A model generated the notes under the pieces. The model had not been told where the DNA came from. It was given only the letters and a program-made list of their open reading frames with translations, and did not search any database. A DNA stretch of 64,000 bases from Sciurus carolinensis (lineage: Eukaryota > Chordata > Mammalia > Rodentia > Sciuridae). Made by a program: the position numbers and the translations under genes. Shown one piece after another: positions 46,081 to 57,525 of this stretch; positions within the stretch are counted from its first letter, which is position 1, and each line of letters opens with the position of its first letter. The stretch is from the NCBI RefSeq assembly GCF_902686445.1, contig NC_062218.1:130132594-130196593 (forward strand). The letters are read 5' to 3'.

Positions 46081-46930
46081 AATTTTAACTTACTGAGGAA
46101 CTGCTAGACTTTTTCCAAAGTGACTGTAGTATTTTATATACCCATTAGTAGTGTATGAAGATTTCAAGTTTCTCCACATCTTCACCAACATGATTTACAT
46201 TGTTGTGTCAGAATTGAGGGGTTGTAGTCATTGGCTTCTGGCGGGAGTTATCCCTCCCATTTCATATTTTTAAAAAGACTCTAACACCAAATCATCACTA
46301 ATTACAAACTCTAGAGTTTCTTTGACTCCTATATAGTAAACTATTACCCATCAGTACTGTATATGGGTCTCTGGGGATTCCACAGTTTTTAGCTTATTCT
46401 TACTTGGTAGGGTTTTTGTCATACATGGTTGATATTCCCTGTGGTAATGTAATATAATAATTTGTTGTTATATTGCTCTACTATGGCCTACTTCAAGTTA
46501 GCCATTCTCCCCTTGGTGAATATTTGGATTGTTTCTAGTTTTTGAATGTAACGTACTGTTCAACTATAATTGCCTTTGTTCAAATCTGTTTCTCTCTCCT
46601 TTGAATGATCTCCATAAGATGTGTTCCCTAATGTGGTATTACTCAGGTTGAGAGTATGATGATTTTTATGATTCTTTGACAGCTTTTGCCAAATTTCTCT
46701 TGGGAAAGATTACATTTGCTTATAGTGTATTCTCAATGCACAAGTGTATGTATTTTTCACAATCCTGCTGGCACTGCATTTTGTCAATTTTATTCATTTT
46801 TGCTAATTTAAGAAATGTACAGTGGAACTTTTATGTTTCTTTATTATTAGTGCAGTGGAACTTTTATGTTTCTTATTAGTGATGGCTGCACACTTTTTCT
46901 AGTGCTTGCCTATTGTGAATGTTGTTCTTG
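46080..46930 (-). mobile_element. Old L1 3' region, minus strand
   Basis: 46080-46205 closely parallels 61150-61270 (gaactgctagactttttccaaagtg). 46480-46800 continues with similar L1M antisense text. 46205-46480 is unassigned. Confidence 0.55.
46815..46884 (+). repeat. Tandem duplication of about 33 bases
   Basis: cagtggaacttttatgtttc occurs twice, at about 46819 and 46854, with the following ttattag also repeated. Confidence 0.8.
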
Positions 46931-47169
46931 TTGTTTTTGTAGGTTAATTCTGTGTTTGACAGTCCCATCTTTGTTTATAACTGTGTGACTTTGGCCAAGA
47001 CACTAATCTTTTTTTCCTCCACAGTTCCTTAAACTGTGGCTTGTAAATATTGGACTAGCTTTATGTTTACTTTGCTTAACAGATCTTTTTTTAAAATTTT
47101 TTTTTTTTTTTTTTTAATTCCCAAGCATGGTCCTATATAGATTCTTAATGTTTAAAACAGGTAAAGTGG

Positions 47170-47240
47170 GGCCTGGGGAGATAGCTCACAAGTCCCTGGG
47201 TTTGATCCCTAGTACCCAAAAAACAAACAAACAAAAAAAT
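47170..47240 (+). mobile_element. Internally deleted ID SINE
   Basis: The A box runs straight into caagtccctggg, about 25 bases being lost. Confidence 0.75.
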
Positions 47241-47559
47241 AGGTAAAGTAGTAATTATTAATATATATTTATTTTAAGAGTTCAAAATTATAATTTACTT
47301 ATAAAAATCAATTAATTAGAACCACGAGGCAATCTAGATAAAGGTGAATTTTTAGTGGGGAAATTGAAATCCTGTGTCGCAATCATCATGTAGTTAACTC
47401 CTGTTTTTTTAACTTTTTATTTTGCATTAATTTTAGATTTGTATTAAAGTTGACAGAATAGAATCACATATATCCTTTGTTTGGATTTCCCAAATGAAAA
47501 TTTCCAGATTTCCAGATTCCTTTGTTGGTTTTATTATTATCTCTATGTTTACTTTTATT

Positions 47560-47705
47560 TTCTTTCTGGTATTGGTGTTTGAACCCAGCAGTGCTCTACC
47601 TTTGAACTGCATTCGCCAGCTCTTTTTATTTTTGTTTTGAGTTAGGGCCTCTCTAAATTGCCTCTAATGTGCAATTTTCCTGCCTTAGCTTCCCAAGTAG
47701 TACAT
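47560..47705 (-). mobile_element. Degenerate B1-dID SINE
   Basis: tggtgtttgaacccagcagt to gccttagcttcccaag. Confidence 0.65.
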
Positions 47706-47859
47706 TTACTTTTTATATATTTTTTGGAACATTTGAAATCAAGATGAATACATTGTTACTCTGCCCTAGTCTTGTACAGTTTAGGTACTCTAGCTGAATT
47801 TAAACCCTACCCATTCCCAGAAAAAAACATTTAATGTTTCTTCCCTTGTGTTAGCACAA

Positions 47860-48345
47860 AATGACTGAGCCAGGTGCAAACTTCACAGATCAGCAGAGCC
47901 TTTAATCAGCAGTGGAATCACGCCTCTGGTGGACCCACTTTCCTGATGGAAAATGAGCCACTGGCCAAAGGGGGAGTTTGTGCTTATACATGCTACACTG
48001 AGAGGTGACTTAATTATTGATAGAGCATGTCAATTTGGGCGCTCAGGAAACAGGTTTGTGAGAATTTGAAATTTGTTTTCACTGGGCAATACTGGGCAAT
48101 ATTTTTACTTGGGGAAGAATGGAGGGTCTGGGGTCAGCATTCAGTATTTATCTCTTTCCCTTCAGGGTCCCATTGTACTATCACTGGGAAGGATGTATTG
48201 GGGAAGGATCAATGTTATCAGTGTGTTGCCTTCTTCCTCATTCCTTCTTCCCAAGTCACACTATTTGGGGGTTTGTCATTTTCTATATCTTACACGCATT
48301 TTCTATATCTTACACCTTGATTATCCTATCCCCCCCACCACCACC
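47860..48345 (-). mobile_element. ERV LTR, copy 1 of a related pair
   Basis: It shares ggtggacccactttcctg, tggaaaatgagccactg and a gagaggtg block with 50230-50690. The sequence at 48780-48960 (aagaataaaattcttcac) may be part of the same or of an adjoining element. Confidence 0.5.
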
Positions 48346-48349
48346 TTTC

Positions 48350-48780
48350 TTTTTTGGTACTGGGGATTGAACCCAGTGAAACTTAATCACTGAGTAATAT
48401 CCCCAGCCCTTGTATTTATTTTTTTAATTTTGAGATAGGATCTTGCTAAATTGCTGAGGCTAGCTTTGAACTCATGATCTTCCCACCTTAGCCTCTTTTT
48501 TAATCAGTGGATCTTTTTATATTTATTTATTTATTTTTGTGATGCTAGAGATTGAACCCAGGGCCTTATGCATGCAAGGCATGCACTTTACCAACTGAGC
48601 TATATCCCCAGCCCTCAATGGATCTTTTATTTATTTATTTACATGTGGTTCTGAGGTTCGAACCCAGGGCCTCACATATGCCAGGCAAGAGTGCTACCAC
48701 TAAGCCACACCTCCAGCCTCCCTGCCTTAGCCTCTTAAACTGCTGGGATTACAGTCAAATGCCTCTACGCCTGGCTCCCC
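48350..48780 (-). mobile_element. B1-dID SINE interrupted by two ID SINEs
   Basis: Host halves 48350-48500 and 48720-48780; IDs at 48530-48616 and 48630-48718; gtggatctttttat / atggatcttttat flank the first ID. Confidence 0.88.
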
Positions 48781-49188
48781 TCATTTCTTTTACCCTATAT
48801 CTATAACCTCCCGACCCCCAACCGGTAGAGAAATTGATTTGTGTGTTTATCTCCCTCTTCTATTGTCCAAGAATAAAATTCTTCACTGCTCAACTGGAGG
48901 TTGGTCTTGTAATTGATTCCACAATTCCAAGACCAAAAAAGGACCTAAACTTGGGGTTAAAATTTAGTAGTAGTACCCGTCTGCCGTGATGTGTCAGGGC
49001 GGCGGGCAGTGGCTAAAAAAAAAATTTGGTAGTAGTGTTATGGAAATCACGCTCAGCAAGTGACCAACCATCACTCTGTTTATTTATGTGGGTGGACCCA
49101 GAGGAACCAGTGCTCTGAAGTTCTGGGCCCCCAGCTGAGGTTACATGGAGCTTTTATAGGAAATTTGACATCATTTCTTAACATTCTT

Positions 49189-49662
49189 TTTTTTTTTCCT
49201 TATTTATTTACTTATTTATTTTTTATTGTAAACAAATGGGATACATGTTGTTTCTCTGTTTGTACTTGGCATAAAGGCATACCATTTGTGTAATCATAAA
49301 TTTACATAGGGTAATGTTGTTTGATTCATTCTGTTATTTTTTCCCTTCCCCCCCACCCCTCCCACCCCTCTTTTCCCTCTATACAGTCCTTCCTTCCTCC
49401 ATTCTTGCCCCCCTCCCTAACCCTAACTCTAACCCTAACACTAACCCCTCCCACCCCCCATTATGTGTCATCATCCACTTATTAGCGATATCATTCGACC
49501 TTTGGTTTTTTGAGATTGGCTTATCTCACTTAGCATGATATTCTCCAATTTCATCCATTTGCCTGCAAGTGCCATAATTTTATCATTCTTTATGGCTGAG
49601 TAATATTCCATTGTATATATATACCACAGTTTCTTTATCCATTCATCAATTGAAGGACAACA
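49189..49662 (-). mobile_element. 5'-truncated L1 3' end
   Basis: The L1 3' UTR and last ORF2 codons read on the minus strand. The target-site duplication aacattctt occurs immediately left of the poly-T (about 49179-49187) and right of the element (about 49660-49668). It carries CCCTAA-type repeats. Confidence 0.88.
49411..49449 (-). repeat. Telomere-like (CCCTAA)n run inside an L1 3' UTR
   Basis: About five CCCTAA-phase units with two single-base variants (CTCTAA, CACTAA) are flanked by C-rich sequence, at the same place as the TTAGGG run at 27264-27298. Confidence 0.82.
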
Positions 49663-50099
49663 TTCTTAACAATTACAACATTGGTGGGTTTGAATTCTTA
49701 GCCTACATGACCAAAAACCAGGCACAGGGAATTTACAATAAGTAGTTCCCAGGTGTAAAACAAAGTCAGTAAAACATTTGCGAGTGTTATCATGAAGTGG
49801 CCTTCACCATAGACAGCAGTAACTCAAGATAACTTGAGTTTTCTCCCCTAAGAGCTACAGTTCTAAGCACTAAGCCTACAAGGTTATAGTTTAGACAGTA
49901 TTTAATTGACCTAGCAATTAAGTGAAGTAACTACATTTCTACAGAGTTCAGAAAGTTACAAAGTATAGGAAAATTAACCCAGGCATTGGTTCTTCATCAT
50001 AATGTTCTTTCATTTTATAATTAGGTCTGGTATCTCTGTCACAGTAACATGATGTCATTTTGCCACTACAAATATTTGAATGTATATTTCCTTTTCTTT

Positions 50100-50131
50100 T
50101 CTCCTCCTCCTCCTCCTCCTCCTCCTCCTTC

Positions 50132-50176
<45 letters not shown>

Positions 50177-50228
50177 AGTGTTGCTAGGGATCAAAACCAG
50201 GGGCACTTTACCATTGAGTTATATCTAT
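50100..50228. repeat. (CCT)n-(TG)n microsatellite beside an ID remnant
   Basis: CCT units 50101-50132, TG units 50136-50173, then ID-like text on minus to 50225. Confidence 0.85.
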
Positions 50229-50229
50229 T

Positions 50230-50690
50230 AGCACAGAAAGACCAGGCTGAATGCAAACCTCATGAATCATCTCAGCTGTTTATTCAGGAACAAAGTTTCA
50301 CACTGGAGCAGGGGATGCAAAGATGAAATGGATGGCACGGGTGGACCCACTTTCCTGGTGGAAAATGAGCCACTGACAAAGAAAGGGCCTGGGTTTATGT
50401 AAGTTATTTTGAGAGGTGGTCTAGTGAGCATATTAGTTTTCTTGGGCACTTGGGAATTTGAACTTTTTGGGTCTGGGGTCTGTGGGCAGTGTCTGGAGAG
50501 GATTTACTTTGAAGGAGATTAATGCCTCCTACTGACCGTTACTTCAGGCGTGATAAAACACCTCCTCCCTGTTTGCAGCCATCACCTGGAAAACATTTGT
50601 CTTGGGAGATGAAGACTGTCAGTACACAACCTTCTTTTTCACTCCCTTTCTCAGGCCACATTATCTTGGGGATTTTTTTTGTTCTCCCTA
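50230..50690 (-). mobile_element. ERV LTR, copy 2 of a related pair
   Basis: It starts near attagcacagaaagaccaggc and shares the gtggacccactttcctgg block with copy 1. It lies about 2.4 kb from that copy. Confidence 0.5.
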
Positions 50691-51045
50691 TCTATTAATA
50701 TCCCCAACCTTTTCATTTTAAGACAGGGTCTCTTTAAATTGCCAAGGCTGGCCTTGAACCTGTGATCCTTTTGCCTTAGCTTCCTGAGTTACAGTTGCTG
50801 GGATTACAGGTGGGCCACCTTGCCCAGTCTCTTTTTTTTTTTAGTCCCGGGGATTTAATCCAGGGGTGTTTTACCACTGAGCTACATCTCTAGCCCCTTT
50901 TTATATTTTTATTTACAGACAGGGTCTTACTAAGTTGCTTTGGGCCTCACTAAGTACCTGAGGCTGGCTCTGAACTTGTGATCCTCCTGCCTCAGCCTCC
51001 CAAATAACTGGGATTACAGGCATGCTCCACCACACCCAGCTGCCT
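50690..51045 (-). mobile_element. B1 SINE and B1-dID SINE in tandem
   Basis: 50695-50830 and 50835-51042. Confidence 0.82.
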
Positions 51046-51327
51046 TGTCCAGCTTTGATGTATATTACTTCTCCTCCTTCTCCTTTTAGTGTAAAAGAGT
51101 AGGATTTGTTCAAATGAGAAGAGAGAGAGCTCCCACAGGTGAGAGGGGACCCAGTAGGGTTGCCTTTAATGTATATATCTTAAAAACAAGGACATTTGCA
51201 TATATAACCTCAGTACAATTATCAAAGTAAAAAATTAGCATTAACACAATTTTACTTAATCTATAGAATTTATTCAAATGTTAATGATCCCAATAATGTC
51301 ATTTTTAGCAATTAAAAATTCTAGACC

Positions 51328-51448
51328 AGGGCTGGAGATATAGATTAGTGGTAGACAGCTTTCCTAACATGCTCAAGACCTTGGATTTAATCCTCAGCAC
51401 CATGTTTAAAAAAAAAAAAAAAAAAAAGGAAAAGAAAAAGAAAAAGAT
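51328..51448 (+). mobile_element. ID SINE
   Basis: A tail interrupted by G; attttaga / attctaga at the edges. Confidence 0.8.
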
Positions 51449-51659
51449 TTTAGAACATGTCTTTTATGCTGTCCTTATGTCTTTTTGGTTTTCTTTAATG
51501 TGGAAGAATTTCTGTTTTCATCATTTGTGTTTTGATATAAGTGATACAGACCATTATTTTGTAAAGTGTCCTTCAGTTTGGGTTTTTCTCTTTTTCCCCG
51601 TGATTAGATTTGATTTTTAAAAATTCTGAGATGTCCTAAATTTAATTATAAAGAGCCAG

Positions 51660-51745
51660 AGGATGAAGGGGAGGAGGAATAGGGGTTCTATTCCTCATAC
51701 ATAGGTTTGCAAGCGCTCTACCACTGAACCACAACTCCGGCCCCC
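51660..51745 (-). mobile_element. ID remnant
   Basis: gcaagcgctctaccactgaa and cggcccc only. Confidence 0.5.
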
Positions 51746-51884
51746 TCAATAAATTTTAATTTCAGAGATCTCTTTCTTTCAGAGATCTCAAGAATTTTGA
51801 TTTAAGGATCCAATTTATGCCTTTTTTTTTGCATCAATACTATAGGCATCATGTTTGGTTGTATATGTTATTGAGTCTCATTGT

Positions 51885-52550
51885 TACTGGGTGGAGGGTT
51901 CCTTAGTTTTTTTGAAAGAAAGATTTCAGTCAAGAGACTTAGATAAGTTTTAATAAAGTGGAAGTATGCTCAGAGATGCCTGGAGCAGCTACTTCCAAGA
52001 GAGGAAATGGTCTGGGTTTTTCCACATAGTAAGATTTTATTATATTTGGTCTGGAAAATTCCCTCTTCATGGGAGGTTCATGTATGGGGTTGTTTCTGTG
52101 GGTTCACCCCCATGATTTAGTGATCTAGTGCCAATCTCACCATGGTGGACCACATCTATTTTATGCAGATTGTTAGGAAGCTGTTTGTAAGATGAAGGTC
52201 CCTGAGTGGGGTTAAAACCAGTTGAGTGCTGCCCAGGAGTGAAGCCTGGGGAATTTCCTTTTCCCACCTTACTTGTTCAAGTCTATGTAGCTAACTACTC
52301 TAATATTGAGAAAGTGGAAAAGGTCAAGGCAGTCAGTGTAGGTAAGAATGACAAGGGTCTGGTAATGAGACAATTAGTTGATGCCTGTTTTTCAAGTGGG
52401 ACAGTCAACATGGGTAAAATAATGAAGGTTGGAGAGGGTGATGATTGTTTTTCAAAGAAAGAACAAAGGGTTGCTGATGGCTATTTTTCAAGAAAAAAAA
52501 TCACAAAAAAATTTCATATTTGAGCTGCCTGTATAGGGGGAAGAAAGAAA
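51885..52550. mobile_element. Possible LTR-like block
   Basis: It contains ttttaataaagtggaag near 51948 and a CCAAT-poor body with no recognised family. Three spaced copies of a TTTTTCAA motif lie at 52388-52492. Confidence 0.3.
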
Positions 52551-52699
52551 AGACAATGATTAATGAAAGATAGAAGTTCTGAGAGTTACAAAAAAAAAAA
52601 AAAAAAAAAAAAAAGCAAGTCGCATCTCTCCTATGGGCTTTCAGATCCCAAGTCCCCTCTTTTCTGGAGAAGTCTGTTTCTATCCCTTTCTTAAATAAA

Positions 52700-52875
52700 A
52701 CTTACTTGCTATGCTGGGTGGGGTGGTGCCTGCCTATAAATCTAGTGGTTCTGGAGGTTGAGGCAGGAGGATCCTGAGTTCAAAGCTAGCCACAGCAACT
52801 GAGGGAGACTCTCAATAACTCACTGAGACCCTGTCTCTAAATAAAATACAAAAAAGGGCTGAGGATGTGGCTCAT
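52700..52875 (+). mobile_element. B1-dID SINE, 3' truncated
   Basis: It ends at gatgtggctca; the rest of the ID half is missing. Confidence 0.78.
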
Positions 52876-53117
52876 GGTTTTTTTCCTTGACTCCGTGGAA
52901 CAGGAACTTTGTCCTCATCATTAATAAGACTGGTATCAATATCTTCACTTTTTTTTTATTCCAAATAGTTATAGAATTTTATTGAATGATTTTTTATGTC
53001 TTTTGTGACAACAAATGGTTTTCTTCTTTAATAAGCTGATAGGATGAATGACATTAGTTTTTAAATAATGAACTAAACTTATTTCCAGGAATAAGCTCAA
53101 ATTTATGATCTCTTATT

Positions 53118-53200
53118 TTTTGTATGCTGGGGATCGAACCCAGGGCTTGTGCTTGCAAGGCAAGCACTCTACCGACTGAGCTATCTCCCCAGCCCTATGA
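53118..53200 (-). mobile_element. ID SINE
   Basis: Near-identical to 44590-44664; tatgatctcttattt is duplicated at 53104 and 53195. Confidence 0.9.
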
Positions 53201-53289
53201 TCTCTTATTTGAGAAAATCCAGTTGGTTTGATAATGTTCTATTTCCTTGTTAATATTCTAGGTATTTGAATAGTATATAATTTTAATTT

Positions 53290-53470
53290 CTTTTTTTTAA
53301 TTTTTAATTTTTTAATTTTACAGACTGCATTTTGATTCATTGTACACAAATAGAGTACAACTTTTCATTTCCATGATTGTACACAATGTAGATTCATACC
53401 GTTAGTGTAATCATACATGTACATAGGGTAATACTGTCTGTCTCTTTCCTTCCCCCACCTATCTTTCACT
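53290..53470 (-). mobile_element. L1 3' end fragment of another subfamily
   Basis: tttgattcattgtacacaaat, gtgtaatcatacatgtacat and agggtaat match the L1 3' UTR ends elsewhere in the window at lower identity. Confidence 0.6.
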
Positions 53471-53477
53471 TTTTTTT

Positions 53478-53612
53478 TTTTCTGCTAACCAAGATTGAAC
53501 CCAGGGATGCTCTACCTCTGAGCCACATCCCCAGTTGAGGTTGGCCTTGAATTTTCTATCCTTTTGCCTCTCTCACCGGGATTACAGGCTATGCCACCAG
53601 GCCTAGCCCATA
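53478..53612 (-). mobile_element. Worn B1-dID SINE
   Basis: attgaacccagggatgctct to gccaccaggcctagcc. Confidence 0.7.
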
Positions 53613-53756
53613 TCATTATTATTATTATTATTGTTTATGGTACTACAAAACATTGAATTATATCAAAAAGCTTTTAGGTGTGTATTAAAATATTTGTTTT
53701 ATTATTTGCTCTTTTGAAGAGATAGATTAATATTTTAATATTTTATCTTACTTTAT

Positions 53757-53842
53757 TTTTTGTGGTGCCGGGAATTGAACCCAGGGCCTTGTGCATGCAA
53801 AGCAAATACTCTACCAATTGAGCTATATCCCCAGCCCCCTAT
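53757..53842 (-). mobile_element. ID SINE
   Basis: Flanked by aatattttatcttac / aatatttttataa. Confidence 0.85.
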
Positions 53843-54684
53843 TGTAATATTTTTATAATACATATTAATAAATTACATATTGTGAAAAAAAGAACAATGA
53901 AATAGATTAATCTCTAGTGTCAAGTTACTTAAAATCTGTTTTAATCCAAGAGTGTATCATCTTTTGGTTGTCTGTCAATAGACTGTCTAACATAGTTTAA
54001 AAGAGGTGATGTAAGAAACACAGAAGTTCGTGAATTTCTTGGCAACTCAGTTTTATAATTATCACCTACAAAAGGTTTTGGCAATTTACAGAAATTAATA
54101 AACTTTAAAAGGGGCTGGGAATGTAATTCAGTGGTAAAGTACCCCTGGGGAGGAATGACAGTTATTCTTTATCATTCTAACCAAATATTTTAAAATTTGT
54201 TTTAATCTGCAAAATGTTGAATTTGATGATATCCTTGACAATGGTTAAGGTGGTGTCTGCCAAGTTTCTCCACTGTGAAGTTATTGTTTTTCCTTTTATA
54301 ACTAATAAGTATTCTGTGAGACAATTCTTTGAAAGTATGTAAATTTGTTAGTCATATACCTTGTATCCACAAGGTTTAGCATTCACTATTGACACTTTAA
54401 TTGTTATTCTGTGATGGTTGCCAAGTTGTGGTTTTTATATGTCATCATTCTGTCCACATTTTTAGTTGACATTCTAACTGATGGAAGCGTTGTCCTTTAT
54501 TTATTTACATCAATGTAGAATTATGAGACACTATAACTTGAGTTATGATCCATGACTATCATTATTTGATTTTCACATTGTACCATATTTGACTTTAGAA
54601 ACCCCTTCCTGATGCCCCTATATAATTTTGACATGGTCTCATCCTTCCTTGTGAGTACTCTGTTCCTTCTTCCTTTTTTCTTTT
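53843..54684. other. Anonymous AT-rich intergenic sequence
   Basis: Apart from a 45-base ID fragment near 54110, nothing was recognised. Confidence 0.35.
54108..54152 (+). mobile_element. ID fragment
   Basis: ggggctgggaatgtaattca only. Confidence 0.6.
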
Positions 54685-54865
54685 CTCTGTACTGGGGATT
54701 AAACCTAGTACATGATAGGCACCACTATCCTACATCTCTAGCCCTTTTATTTTATTTGGAGACAGAGTCTCACTAAATTGCTGAGGCTGGCCTCAGACTT
54801 GTTATCTTTTATGCTTTTGCCTCGGGAGTAGCTTGGATTATAAGAATGTGCCACCGTATTTGGAT
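54685..54865 (-). mobile_element. B1-dID SINE
   Basis: gtactggggattaaacctag to gccaccgtatttgga. Confidence 0.8.
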
Positions 54866-54989
54866 CTTTTGAGTACTTCTTTACTCTCTTATACAATGAT
54901 ATGCTCTAGGCTTATCCGGTACTTTTCCCAGAGGCAACCATATTTCTGAGGAGCTCTCTTTCCTTATAGGAGAGAATGTTTAGAAACCA

Positions 54990-55190
54990 CATTCTGGGTG
55001 CTGGCCTTAGAGGTCCATGTTTGTAATACCAGCTACTCCAGAGGCTGAGGCAGGAGGATCTCAAGTTTGAGGCCAGTTTATTCAATTTAGTGAGACCCTG
55101 TCTCAAAATAAAAATAAAAAAGGCTGAAGATGTAGCTCAGTGATAGAACATCCCTGGCTCAATCTCTACTACCAGTAAATAAATAAATAC
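54990..55190 (+). mobile_element. B1-dID SINE
   Basis: tactccagaggctgaggcag; ID half to 55175. Confidence 0.82.
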
Positions 55191-55534
55191 CAAGACCTGG
55201 AGCAAGGTGAAAGGTGTTCTCATTGTTATTGGGGTGTCATTGCTTCTAGGTTCTCTCAGTAGATATACACACACATTTGTGTGTATGCATTTGTTTTGTT
55301 TTCTCTACTTTCCCCTTATTTAGTGTGGTTATGTTATTCATTTAAAATATAATTGGTTTGTTTCTGTATGCCATTTAGATGCTCCCAACCTTGAATACTT
55401 AATTTTTTTGTATATGAAACAGTAACATGATTCCCAAACTAAAATCATACAAAAAAATTATAAATGTAGTAGAAGGTCTCCCCTCCCTACATTTTTATGC
55501 CATTTCAACTATTACTATTTCTACTTTTGGTGTG

Positions 55535-55800
55535 TATGTGCTGGGGATTGAACCCAGGGCCTCATGCATGTTTGGTTAGTCCTTTTCCACTGACTGACAA
55601 CCTTAACTTCTCCCACCTTTCTATCTCAAGTCTGCCTCCTAGTAGATAACTAATGCATGGCTTCCTTTTTTTAAAAAAAATTTTTAGATGTTGATAGACC
55701 TCTATTTTATTCATTTATTTATACGTGGTACTGAGAATTGAACCTAGTACCTCATACATATTAGGCAAGCACTCAACCACTGAGCCGAGATGCCAGTCCC
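55535..55800 (-). mobile_element. Two ID SINEs
   Basis: 55535-55605 (worn) and 55675-55800; aatgcatgg is duplicated at 55651 and 55801. Confidence 0.8.
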
Positions 55801-55964
55801 AATGCATGGTTTCTAATTTGTCCTTCGTATATATGTGTTTGTGTGATTTTGTTTGTTTTTCTGGTGCCATCTATTACTTCTGCATAATATTCCATTAATT
55901 GGATGTTCCATTCCCTAGGAATGGAAATTGAGGTAATTTCCAGTCCTAGTGCTCAGGAAGCTAG

Positions 55965-56088
55965 TGTAGATGGACATAATATCTTTATTTTATTCATTTA
56001 TTTATTTTTATATGGTGCTAAGGATCAAACCCAGTACCTCACATGAGCTAGATAAGTGCTCTACCACTGAGCCACAACCCCAGCCCCC
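55965..56088 (-). mobile_element. ID SINE
   Basis: Tail (TTTAT)n at left; ccacaaccccagcccc at right. Confidence 0.82.
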
Positions 56089-56469
56089 ACCGCAGTATTT
56101 TTAATAACCTAGTCTTGAAAATGGCATGCTACCACTTCTGCTTTATGATATTCAGAAGTAAGTTATTAATTATAGCTCACACTCAATGAGAAGGATTATA
56201 CAGGGTGCCTGCCCCCAGGAGGGATCACTGAGTTCTATCTTAGAGGCTGCATACCATAGTTTGGTTCTCCTCAGGGTTATAGGATAGCTGCCACCAACCA
56301 CAGTACATCAGCATTCTTCCTTAAAGTCAGTGCTCTAAAGGTATTGTTCGGACTCTGCTTGAAAACTTTTTCCACCTTTCCCACAATTCTGTTCCATTCC
56401 ATTCAATTCACAGGTATTGAGTACCTGCATTTTGGCCCTACCACTAAACTCAGCCCTAAGTTTTTCTCT

Positions 56470-56572
56470 CATTTTCTTCTCCTCCCCGTCTCTCTCCCCT
56501 CCCCCTCCCCTTCCCCCTCCTCCTCCTCCTCTCCTTCTTCTTCTCCTTCTTCTTCTTCTTCTTTTTTTTTTT
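56470..56572 (+). repeat. Pyrimidine-rich microsatellite (CTC/CTT)n
   Basis: About 100 bases of near-pure pyrimidine ending in poly-T at the SINE edge. Confidence 0.9.
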
Positions 56573-56627
56573 TTGTACCGGGGATTGAACCCAGGGGCGC
56601 TTCACCACTGAGCCACATCCCCAGACC

Positions 56628-56663
<36 letters not shown>

Positions 56664-56772
56664 TTTGAGACAGTGTCTCGTTAAATCGCCGAGCCTGGTC
56701 TTGAACTCGTGATCCTCCATCCTCAGCCTCTCCAGTCGCTAGGATTACAGGCATGCACCACCGCGCCCGGCA
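56573..56772 (-). mobile_element. B1-dID SINE with internal (ATT)n
   Basis: CpG-rich copy (accgcgcccggc end), hence relatively young; (ATT)n 56629-56660 lies between the halves. Confidence 0.88.
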
Positions 56773-57020
56773 AAACATGCATTTTTCAATTTTATCAAGT
56801 CGAATTGTTCTCAAAAGTGGTGGTTTTAATTTTGCACTTCCACCTTGTCATCTGGGTTTCGTTTCTGATTCCCTACCTCTACTGAAAGGATCAGACAGAA
56901 ATATTTAACCATAGGAGGAGGTAGTAAGTAGTTATGTGAACACAATAATTTTGGATACTTCCAAATGAAGGGCAAGGGGAGGGTTGTTGCAGAGCCGACT
57001 TCCAAGGATTAGCGGAAGTG

Positions 57021-57355
57021 ACTTGGGGACCCTACTGCCACCGCTTGATGTTCTCTCAAACCACTGCTGAATCCTACCAAACGATAGAGCCAGCGCGCGC
57101 AGCAGAGGGACCAGGACTGCCTCCGTGCCGCGTGCCCCGTTTCATGCAGTTGGTACATCCCGCAGGTTTCCCCCGCGGCCAGGATGGTTGCGTCCAAAGT
57201 CGCCCGCGCCTGCGCGGGTCCAGAGAGCGCGTCTCCAGCCCGCAGAGCCTCCTCTTCGCGCGCGCCCGACATCCCCCAACTCCTGACGTGCTGCAGCGGC
57301 TCGCGACCCCCAGCGTCCGGAAGGAGGGGCTCGGCGGAGCGGCGCGCGCCGGCCG
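57021..57355 (+). other. Candidate non-coding first exon ending at a GTGAGT donor
   Basis: The transcript start is unknown; the left edge is placed just after the ETS site. The 3' edge is clear: GGCCG|GTGAGTACC with the donor at 57356. Frames from 57018 (113 codons) and 57184 (95 codons) are open across the island, but both look like CpG-island chance frames (Arg/Ala/Pro/Ser-rich) and neither resembles the N-terminus of UIMC1 as I remember it. I read the exon as 5' UTR. Confidence 0.45.
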
Positions 57356-57454
57356 GTGAGTACCTGCCGCCTCCGCACACCTTCAGCCCGCCCTCTCCCC
57401 GCCTCCTCCTCGGCTTCAGCGGGACCACAGCCCGCTTCTCACCCAAGAGACGTC

Positions 57455-57525
57455 TCCCGACGCCGAGGTAGGCCGCTCCCCACGCCGAGGTGGTGTCTCC
57501 CCACGCCGGTGGGCCCCTCCGGATG
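57455..57525 (+). repeat. GC-rich imperfect tandem repeat in presumed intron 1
   Basis: Three consecutive units share the core ACGCCG(AG)GTGG followed by a CTCCCC-type spacer, at about 57460, 57480 and 57502, with a period of roughly 20-22 bases. Confidence 0.55.

Larger units (their letters stand above)
49040..50070 (-). mobile_element. Probable LTR or ERV fragment interrupted by an L1
   Basis: 49040-49185 and 49665-50070 are continuous around the L1 at 49195-49660. ctcagcaagtgaccaacca, gtgggtggacccagaggaac and a TATA-like tttataggaa suggest LTR character, but no family was recognised. Confidence 0.35.

Noticed and set aside
57009..57446. 145-codon minus-strand frame in the second CpG island
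   Set aside because: GC-driven open frame, Arg/Gly/Ala-rich, without homology; orientation and donor favour the plus strand.
57184..57471. Plus-strand frame starting MVASKVARACAG as a coding first exon
   Set aside because: It does not match the UIMC1 N-terminus as I remember it and reads through the splice donor. Kept only as candidate 5' UTR.
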